Below are positions 31,496 through 37,890 of a stretch of 37,890 nt of DNA, piece by piece; the stretch's first letter is position 1, and every line of letters begins with the position of its first letter. The notes under the pieces are model-generated. The model saw only the letters and a list, made by a program, of their open reading frames with translations. It searched no databases and was not told the DNA's origin. The stretch covers positions 1-37,890 of IMG/VR virus record IMGVR_UViG_3300047564_000622. The stretch is one strand, 5' to 3'. Origin of the DNA: a virus. Position numbers and translations under genes: made by a program.

Positions 31496-33118
31496 TCACG
31501 CAACAAAAGTTCCAATACTTCCAGCAGGCAATCTTCTTACAGTGTAGAAACTGCCTCTCTGCAGTGTAATACCGTTAGCAGAAGAAGTGACACGCAAGCG
31601 AATATTTCCAGCAGTAGTTGCGTTTGCTAAGAAATAAGACTTCACAACATGGTAATGGTTACCAATCGCCATTGAAGCAGATGCTGGAAGTGCTAATGAA
31701 GCTGCGTTGGAAGAACTGACATGTTGACCAACCACACCAGCGTTTTGTAAACCTTGAGAACTTAATGCAGCATATTGCCAGTTTTGTGTGCTGACTAATG
31801 TGTATGTATGTGTACCAGCAGTAGTGGTGCGAATCCAATACATGTGATATTCAATCTCATAGTATGCACCAGCAAGGAAAGGAAAACTACTTGTTGCAGG
31901 GAATGCATCAATAATAGCAGTACCAGTAATAGCAGTATTGTTTGCTGTTACTTGATATCTATTTAATGTCTCTACATACTTTTTGCCGTTAGCAGTATCT
32001 GCATTCGTCAAATAAAACTGTGTGCCGTCATACTCAAACGCACCCGCTGTTGCGGTTGTCAACAAAGAACCTACAGTAAACTGGATTGGAGCTTTAGATG
32101 TTGTACCTGCCAGTGGTTTTAAAGCACTATCATTGACGATAACAATATCACCTGTTCCATTACCAGACAATCTCAAATCAACGTTAGTTTCTCCAAAAGA
32201 TTGAATCAGTGGACCAGTAGTTCCAGTTGCAGCGTTGGTAATCTTAACTTCATTAACAGCATTGGCAGTTACACCAAACTCTAAAAGTTCATTGCCATTA
32301 CTATCTGCAATGAATCCAGTATCAACAAATCTAGGTGCAGTTAAGGTTTTGCCAGACAGTGTTTGAGTGCCATCAATAGAAACAATATCACCTGTGTTCG
32401 TACCGCCGATTGTTTTGCCTAAAACTGCAGATGAAGAAAGAACTACAGTGCCATTGATTTCATAAGCCTTTCCATTAGCAAGATGAAAATCTTCGGTACA
32501 GTTAAATCTACTGTTAGCATGATTATATTGAATACTAATACCAGTAGTTCCTAAAGTAAAACCGCCAGTATCAACAGTAGCGGAAGTTGTCTGACCATCA
32601 CCCAAAACAATCAAAGGATCATTGAATGTTACTGTAGTTGAGTCAATGGTAGTAGTAGTTCCGAGAACTTCTAGGTTACCTTTGATTTGAACTGTACCAG
32701 TGTCATCTCCAACTGTAGCTGGATCAATAACAAGTGTTCCTGGTCCCTGAATCTGAACTCCAGTTCCGAGAACGAGGTTACTATTTACAATGCCGTTAAT
32801 AGTAACAGTATCCGAAGAATCGCTTCCGAGGATAACGTTGCCATTTGCATCTAGGGTGGTGAAAGCACCGCTGCTTCTGGTGGTAGCTCCAACAGAAGCA
32901 TTATTGATTGTTCCACCATTGATGGCGGGTGAGGTGAGTGTTTTATTTGTTAGGGTTTGTGTAGCGGTTCTACCAACCATTTCCTGCCCACCAGCAGTCA
33001 CGCCATCGTGTACTACGACAACCTTTTTATCAGTATCAACAGTTACCTCAGCAAGAGCACCCGTAAAGGTGCTATGCTGAGTTGTAGTCCCCCTTCTAAA
33101 CTGAACTTCTTTCGTCAT
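31496..33118 (-). CDS. 540-aa tail-fibre-like protein with Mtd-like N-terminus
   Basis: Residues 1-48 (KEVQFRRGTTTQHSTFTGALAEVTVDTDKKVVVVHDG.TAGG) resemble the N-terminal attachment domain of the Major tropism determinant type of fibre protein. Then come TATQTLTNKTLTSPAINGGTI (51-71) and GTTTTIDSTTVTFNDPLIVLGDG (153-175), classic shaft modules. A conserved shaft segment ends near 220 with FHLANGKAYEI. The C-terminal domain (about 359-540) aligns with that of the 1771-residue protein and is the likely receptor-facing tip. The ribosome binding site AAAGGTAA and a CATAAATA late box precede it. Confidence 0.85.
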   Translation of the reverse strand: MTKEVQFRRGTTTQHSTFTGALAEVTVDTDKKVVVVHDGVTAGGQEMVGRTATQTLTNKTLTSPAINGGTINNASVGATTRSSGAFTTLDANGNVILGSDSSDTVTINGIVNSNLVLGTGVQIQGPGTLVIDPATVGDDTGTVQIKGNLEVLGTTTTIDSTTVTFNDPLIVLGDGQTTSATVDTGGFTLGTTGISIQYNHANSRFNCTEDFHLANGKAYEINGTVVLSSSAVLGKTIGGTNTGDIVSIDGTQTLSGKTLTAPRFVDTGFIADSNGNELLEFGVTANAVNEVKITNAATGTTGPLIQSFGETNVDLRLSGNGTGDIVIVNDSALKPLAGTTSKAPIQFTVGSLLTTATAGAFEYDGTQFYLTNADTANGKKYVETLNRYQVTANNTAITGTAIIDAFPATSSFPFLAGAYYEIEYHMYWIRTTTAGTHTYTLVSTQNWQYAALSSQGLQNAGVVGQHVSSSNAASLALPASASMAIGNHYHVVKSYFLANATTAGNIRLRVTSSANGITLQRGSFYTVRRLPAGSIGTFVA

Positions 33119-33141
33119 TTTTCTGTGTTACCTTTATTAGA

Positions 33142-33149
33142 TATTTATG
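33142..33149 (-). promoter_or_regulatory. late promoter box before the 540-aa fibre gene
   Basis: CATAAATA on the minus strand, about 24 bases before the ATG at 33118, just after the stop codon of the giant structural gene. Confidence 0.55.
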
Positions 33150-33150
33150 A

Positions 33151-36100
33151 TTATGCCTGTGATTCAGACCAAGTGATTCTTGACGATAGGGATAGTGGTG
33201 AGTTAACCGTAATACCAGAGACGTTCAGAGGAGCAACGGCAACCGTTAGAACGTCTGGTCCGTCAGGGAATACACCATCACCGCCGAGGACTGAGTTACC
33301 TAGCGATAGTAGGTTATCAATATCTTGGTTAAACACGTTAGATAGTTTCTTACCACTTGCCTCAGTAGAACCACCAGAAGCACGGAAGGTAAACACGGTC
33401 GTACCACCAACCACAGTATCATCGTTTTGGTGTGAAATATATTGACACAATGAAGGTCTTCCTACATTCTGCCAGTTGTATTGACTCAATGCGCCATTTA
33501 GAATGAGGCGAATCTCAATATCGTGGGTTGTGAGTGTACCAACTGTTTGTAGAGCAAGTTGCATTCGGTTGATGATATCTCTCACACCAACGTTACCAAT
33601 GAGACCACTATCAACAGAAGGAGCAAGACGAACAGAAATCATCGGAATCAATGAAGGAATCGGAGTATCCGTACCAACTGTATGCGCTAGTGCCGATGAT
33701 GTAGAAGCAGCGATGAAACCAGTTGTTCCTGGTGGGTTGGTATTCTGTGCAGCTGCTGTAGCAGTGAAGAAGAAGTCAATATCAGCACTACCACCACCAG
33801 TGTTGAGAACACGGAAAATCCTTGCTTGCCCGCCAGCTAAAGCAGTTACTGCCGCAATAGCGGTTGAACTGATTTGAGTACCGAATGAAACCGAACCAAT
33901 CGCAGCGAAACCAGAAGCATCAGTTCTGAATCGGTGAATGATTCTGCTTCCATAACCAGGAACAGATGTCAGAGTTACGTTATAACGGAAGTTGTAGCGG
34001 AAGAACTGAGCGTTGTTTCCTTGTGTTGTATTCAAGTCAATAATAGAACCAGTTGATGTTAATGAGAGCTGGAAGTTGGTTGACGTTACGTTCCTTACAA
34101 AATAATAAGAACCAGAAGTTAATCCGCCAATATTTGCACCACCACCGTTTTGGTATTGAATAATAGAACCGTTGGAGAATAATGACGAAGCATTTGCTAA
34201 AGTGATCCTGTTGTTAACAAGGTCAACACTGGTTGTGGGGATGGTAGATGTGCTAGTTGAAGTTGTTGGGATGGATGTAGTAGAACCATCAGTGTTTACA
34301 TAAGTATAGTTTCCAGCAGTACCAGTTGTAGTTGTTGAACTACCAGAGAACGATAGTAGTGATGAAGAACCAGTAAAGAGGTATGAACCATCATCGTCAT
34401 ACTTACCATCCATTTGAATGGTAGTACCCCAGTGTGCTAGAGAAGGAGCGAAAGCGGGAACACCAGTGTTAATAACCTCATAACGAGCTGGCATGTTACC
34501 TGAACGTAGGTACGCTTCATACTCTTTGTTGTTGTGCTTGAACTCGTGCATGTACTTAACATGACCGTTCTGATCCTTGAATCCGAAACGAATCTTACCT
34601 GCACCATACCATGAGTAGTCAATGTAGGCCATCTGAATCCTACCGATGTCTAAAAGATATCCTGTTGGACCAGTGCCATCGCAAGGATCAATGCTAAACT
34701 GATTCTGAGGAACTTTAACGTCAATAGTTTTTGTGATAATCGCACGAGTTGTTGTAACTCCCTTATAAGAAGGGGAAACATACATTGTACTGTTTGAAGC
34801 AATATTGGTAATCTTATATGATTGACCTCTGATTACAACGTAGTCACCAGGAGATAACTGCTCAAGGAAACGAGTACCTTGACCTGAAATAACTGGACTG
34901 TTTTTGGTGGCATTGATAGTACCAGCAATCTGCTGAGTGCTATTTCTTCTTACTGCATATAGAGTTGTGCCATCATACTCCCAGAACATACCATTCTGGG
35001 TGTCAAACATACCACAACGAATAGCAGAACCATTCCAGTTTCTAACTTGTAGTTTGGGGAATCCGTTTGCCGAAGTGTCAGATGGTTCTCCATCCATAAC
35101 GTAAGTAAATGTGGTCAAAGAAGGAACACTCTGAACTGGGAAAGTTCCGTTGTAGTAGTTTACACCCGAGCTAACTTCTGCTTCGGCAACAGTGAATGCC
35201 TTGTTGGCAATCAGACCGTGTGGAAGAAGTGTAGTTACCGTAGCAACGCTACCACTTGCTGTGATTGACTGAATCTCAATAGATGGGTTGAAGTTAATAG
35301 CGAACTGACATGCTAAACCTTTACCTGACTGGTAACGGAAGTATCTACGTGTCTGACGAATGATTTGTGAGTCAGCACCGTATCCAGCGTTGATTTCAAC
35401 ACCACCGTCAAATGGTCTGTGTAGGCTGAAGCAACCAGGACGCACATAGAGACCAGAAGGAATCAGATATGTTAATCCAGTTAAAGTAGAAGCAGCAGCA
35501 TCTGCAATCGTTAGAGATGTGTTGGACTTGATAGCAATAATCTCAGAAGCAAGTACAGAACCTGTTCCTAGATTGATGATGATAGTATCACCAACACGGA
35601 ATGTTGATAGGAATGTGGTATTTGTTCCAGTAACAGTTGCCAGACCACTACTAATATCTACAGTACCAGCACCAGCAACTTCACCTACAACACTAAATGA
35701 GGTGAAGACATGTGAAGTTCCAGTACCAACACCAGTAATGTCTCTTGCTGAACCAGCAAGAGCATTCTCGTAAGTATCTGCTAACTTGAATGTATCTTTA
35801 TCAAGTCTAATGATATAATAAGTATCATTATTTGTTAAGTTTCCGATGGATGTATTTCCATTATTGCTATACTCAATAGCAGTACCAGTTGCAAAACGGT
35901 GGTTGGTAATAGTAAATACATCAGTGGTTGTGTTCAACTGAGTTGTTGGATTTAAAGATCTTTGAATCTTTGGAATCTGAGCAGAAACACCAAATGTATA
36001 TTGAGTTGGTGAAACAACGTTAGATACAGTGTAAGCGCCGTCAAAAGATCCAGCAGTCTGAATATTTAATGATTGTGTTCCAGTACCAGTGGAAGATAAG

Positions 36101-37890
36101 TTGATTCTAGTTCCACCTGAAGATGCTGATAGAGTAAATCTATCTAATCCAATAACTTCCTTTACATAATACGTTTGAAGGTCAGTTAAACCGCCGATTG
36201 TGGTATTGCCACCGTCATCATAAACAAGTTCTGTGCCAGGTACTAGACCGTGGTTTGCCTTGAAGATAGTATCGGCAGTTGGGTTGGTAATAGTCTTAGT
36301 GAAGACATGAGCAGAACCAGTACCAAAACTTTCAAGGTCTAAACGGTTGCCAATAGAAGTTGTTTTGAGACCAAACTTAGTTGGGGAACTCAAGTCAACA
36401 TAGTAACCCTTAGTTGCAGTTCCAAATGCCGAACCAGTTCCAGGGTTTGCTGTTGATGTAACTGTAAATGATGTAGTCCCGTTAGTTGAGGCAATCGTCC
36501 AGCTTCCGTTATATGCGGATGGAGTTACACCAGAGATTACAATACCTTCACCAACTGCCCAAGTTGAAGCACTTGTGGTTACAGTAAAGTTAGATGATGT
36601 AGATGAGATCGCGCTGATGTTAATGCCAGAGAACTGAGTTAGACCTTGAATAGATGTTCCGCCACCATTTGAATATGTGACAATATCATTGTCAACAAAT
36701 CCATGTGCTGACGAGAAGTTGATGAGGTTTCTTGCTGCATATTCTGCGTATGGAACAAACGCATGAATACCACTTGTTTGTGAGAAGCTGTGAGTATTAA
36801 CGTTTTGTGCTCCAAAATCGGTCAGGTTTATTCTAACACCATTAGATGCTAGTGATAGACCATATCTGTTGGCATCATAGCGTCTTACGAAGTAATCAGT
36901 ATTTGTTGTGAGACCAGGAATAGCAGTGTTTCCATTGGCATCGTATCTTACAACATCGTTATCACTGTATCCATGATTTGCGTGGAAAATAGTGGAAGCA
37001 GTTTCAAGTGAACGATAAGGAACAAGTAGGTGAATCTGACCACCAGCTGCAAATGTGTAAGCAGCACTGAATGTAAATGCTGTACCACCTCTTGTCGTCG
37101 CAAGAGTCATTGTAGTAGCAGCTGGATAAGACCTGGAGAAATAAGTAGTTCCTAAGGTAGTATTTACTGCAGTGATTACACCACTGGTTGTAGAAGTAGC
37201 TGCTGCACTCATTGTATATGTTCCAGCACCACCAGTACCAGTTCCGAAGGCAAGAATAAATGCTCCATTAGGAATACCAGGACCAGAAATAGCAGAACCG
37301 ATTTCTAAAGTTCCTGTGATTGCAGTTGGTGATCCACTAACTGTGATTGTAGCACTTGCGTTTGTTGTACTTACAGATCCAATAAATGTACTACTTACAG
37401 CACTATTATACCATTGAGCAGTGTTTGCTTCCGCACCTTGGAATACGTTACCAGTTGAAGATAGAACGTTTAGTGATGGACCTCTATAGTAAACAAACTT
37501 TTGGTCAAGGTTTCCGTTAATTAAGAATCCTCTACCAGCGTTGTTGTTGTTAACATCAGTACCTTGCATGGTAATGGTAGCACTACCAGATGCAACTGAG
37601 TTAATAACCATACCAGCAACGAGTAGGAATCCAGGTCCACTGAAACCAGATAGTGTTTGTGCAGTTGTTCCGTTTTGTACTAATGTAAGAGCAGGAGCTG
37701 CTGGTGTAGCACTAGCAACTCCAGTGGTTCTGATGGCATATGCTCTGCCAGCAACTAGACCAGTAGGTAGAGTTGTTCCTGGAAGAGGAATAACTGCGAC
37801 ACCAGTACCATCGGTAAATACAGAAGTACCAGAGCCAAAGTTAATAAAGTTACCAGAAATCATGTTTGGTGTTACAAGGGCAATGCCACT
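33151..37890 (-). CDS. giant modular structural protein, N-terminus outside window
   Basis: The frame is open to the right window edge. The first visible ATG (37863) has no ribosome binding site, and in-frame codons continue upstream (SGIALVTPN), so the gene almost certainly starts outside. At least 1579 residues are seen. Five repeats of about 70 residues follow the pattern HG...G..V.Y...G.T.I.GLT....YYV....F.L, near 36990-36777, 36722-36297, 36280-36060, 35925-35690 and 34215-33995. The second contains an inserted SGV..SAYNGSWTI module. Two segments of the SG.GT.F....GD.I type occur. One segment, including IDPCDGTGP near 34690, aligns with the 464-residue protein. There are no catalytic motifs. 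It is likely a long appendage or fibre. Confidence 0.85.
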   Translation of the reverse strand, partial: SGIALVTPNMISGNFINFGSGTSVFTDGTGVAVIPLPGTTLPTGLVAGRAYAIRTTGVASATPAAPALTLVQNGTTAQTLSGFSGPGFLLVAGMVINSVASGSATITMQGTDVNNNNAGRGFLINGNLDQKFVYYRGPSLNVLSSTGNVFQGAEANTAQWYNSAVSSTFIGSVSTTNASATITVSGSPTAITGTLEIGSAISGPGIPNGAFILAFGTGTGGAGTYTMSAAATSTTSGVITAVNTTLGTTYFSRSYPAATTMTLATTRGGTAFTFSAAYTFAAGGQIHLLVPYRSLETASTIFHANHGYSDNDVVRYDANGNTAIPGLTTNTDYFVRRYDANRYGLSLASNGVRINLTDFGAQNVNTHSFSQTSGIHAFVPYAEYAARNLINFSSAHGFVDNDIVTYSNGGGTSIQGLTQFSGINISAISSTSSNFTVTTSASTWAVGEGIVISGVTPSAYNGSWTIASTNGTTSFTVTSTANPGTGSAFGTATKGYYVDLSSPTKFGLKTTSIGNRLDLESFGTGSAHVFTKTITNPTADTIFKANHGLVPGTELVYDDGGNTTIGGLTDLQTYYVKEVIGLDRFTLSASSGGTRINLSSTGTGTQSLNIQTAGSFDGAYTVSNVVSPTQYTFGVSAQIPKIQRSLNPTTQLNTTTDVFTITNHRFATGTAIEYSNNGNTSIGNLTNNDTYYIIRLDKDTFKLADTYENALAGSARDITGVGTGTSHVFTSFSVVGEVAGAGTVDISSGLATVTGTNTTFLSTFRVGDTIIINLGTGSVLASEIIAIKSNTSLTIADAAASTLTGLTYLIPSGLYVRPGCFSLHRPFDGGVEINAGYGADSQIIRQTRRYFRYQSGKGLACQFAINFNPSIEIQSITASGSVATVTTLLPHGLIANKAFTVAEAEVSSGVNYYNGTFPVQSVPSLTTFTYVMDGEPSDTSANGFPKLQVRNWNGSAIRCGMFDTQNGMFWEYDGTTLYAVRRNSTQQIAGTINATKNSPVISGQGTRFLEQLSPGDYVVIRGQSYKITNIASNSTMYVSPSYKGVTTTRAIITKTIDVKVPQNQFSIDPCDGTGPTGYLLDIGRIQMAYIDYSWYGAGKIRFGFKDQNGHVKYMHEFKHNNKEYEAYLRSGNMPARYEVINTGVPAFAPSLAHWGTTIQMDGKYDDDGSYLFTGSSSLLSFSGSSTTTTGTAGNYTYVNTDGSTTSIPTTSTSTSTIPTTSVDLVNNRITLANASSLFSNGSIIQYQNGGGANIGGLTSGSYYFVRNVTSTNFQLSLTSTGSIIDLNTTQGNNAQFFRYNFRYNVTLTSVPGYGSRIIHRFRTDASGFAAIGSVSFGTQISSTAIAAVTALAGGQARIFRVLNTGGGSADIDFFFTATAAAQNTNPPGTTGFIAASTSSALAHTVGTDTPIPSLIPMISVRLAPSVDSGLIGNVGVRDIINRMQLALQTVGTLTTHDIEIRLILNGALSQYNWQNVGRPSLCQYISHQNDDTVVGGTTVFTFRASGGSTEASGKKLSNVFNQDIDNLLSLGNSVLGGDGVFPDGPDVLTVAVAPLNVSGITVNSPLSLSSRITWSESQA

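Noticed and set aside
33995-36990. CRISPR-like or DNA-level tandem repeats in the giant gene
   Set aside because: The repetition is at protein level, degenerate and in frame, with no constant DNA repeat and no spacers.
37861-37863. ATG at 37863 as the start of the giant structural protein
   Set aside because: The frame is open upstream to the window edge, there is no ribosome binding site, and the upstream codons read like normal protein, so the gene probably begins outside.
1-37890. tRNA genes, integrase or attachment sites, host photosynthesis genes
   Set aside because: No cloverleaf-like segment, integrase motif or psbA/psbD-like protein was seen in the window.

Overview
The window is a block of a T4-like cyanophage genome (a tailed, contractile-tail myovirus of marine picocyanobacteria). 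The evidence is the unbroken T4-style order of DNA-packaging, head, neck and tail genes, read right to left on the minus strand as gp13-14-15-16-17-18-19-20-(67)-21-22-23. It is followed by UvsY, UvsW, gp55, gp47 and gp46. At the far end is a CobS-like ATPase, a typical cyanophage cargo gene. No convincing protein gene lies on the plus strand. No tRNA, CRISPR array, insertion sequence or host photosynthesis gene was seen. The assignment rests on reading protein motifs by eye; no database search was run.

Layout in transcription order (high to low coordinate): (1) 37890-24711, a 13-kb run of five large repetitive virion proteins, probably fibres or other tail appendages. The first of these is cut by the window edge. 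(2) 24657-21731, neck and tail completion proteins gp13, gp14 and gp15, then small terminase gp16. (3) 21711-18999, four extra genes lying between the two terminase subunits. (4) 19006-9597, large terminase gp17, a small zinc-ribbon protein, sheath gp18, tube gp19, portal gp20, and the capsid assembly set gp67, gp21, gp22 and gp23, ending in a strong terminator. (5) 9519-2975, a tube-like protein followed by the recombination and late-transcription set: UvsY, UvsW, an Sm-like small protein, sigma factor gp55, gp47, a small protein and gp46. (6) 2911-1, a VWA protein with a metallopeptidase-like motif (CobT-like) and a CobS-like AAA+ ATPase that runs off the left edge.

Regulation is visible. 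An NATAAATA box, like the T4 late promoter, lies about 20-45 bases before many structural genes (near 9540, 11058, 12243, 13116, 14760, 17065, 21735, 24688, 31445 and 33145). That fits the gp55 late sigma factor encoded here. Three of these boxes sit directly against a rho-independent terminator. At gp13 the terminator stem, the late promoter and the ribosome binding site are nested in one 40-base element. Separately, consensus host-type sigma-70 promoters are present. One fires leftward in front of the 77-aa gene and gp17. A leftward and a rightward one stand back to back upstream of gp55, and the rightward one has perfect consensus boxes but points into antisense of the late module.

The most interesting points are the antisense-facing perfect promoter at 6584-6612, the nested terminator/promoter/RBS element before gp13, the extra genes between gp16 and gp17, and the modular repeats and shared domains in the appendage proteins. 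The adjacent CobS/CobT-like pair also stands out: the two genes share a promoter-like motif.
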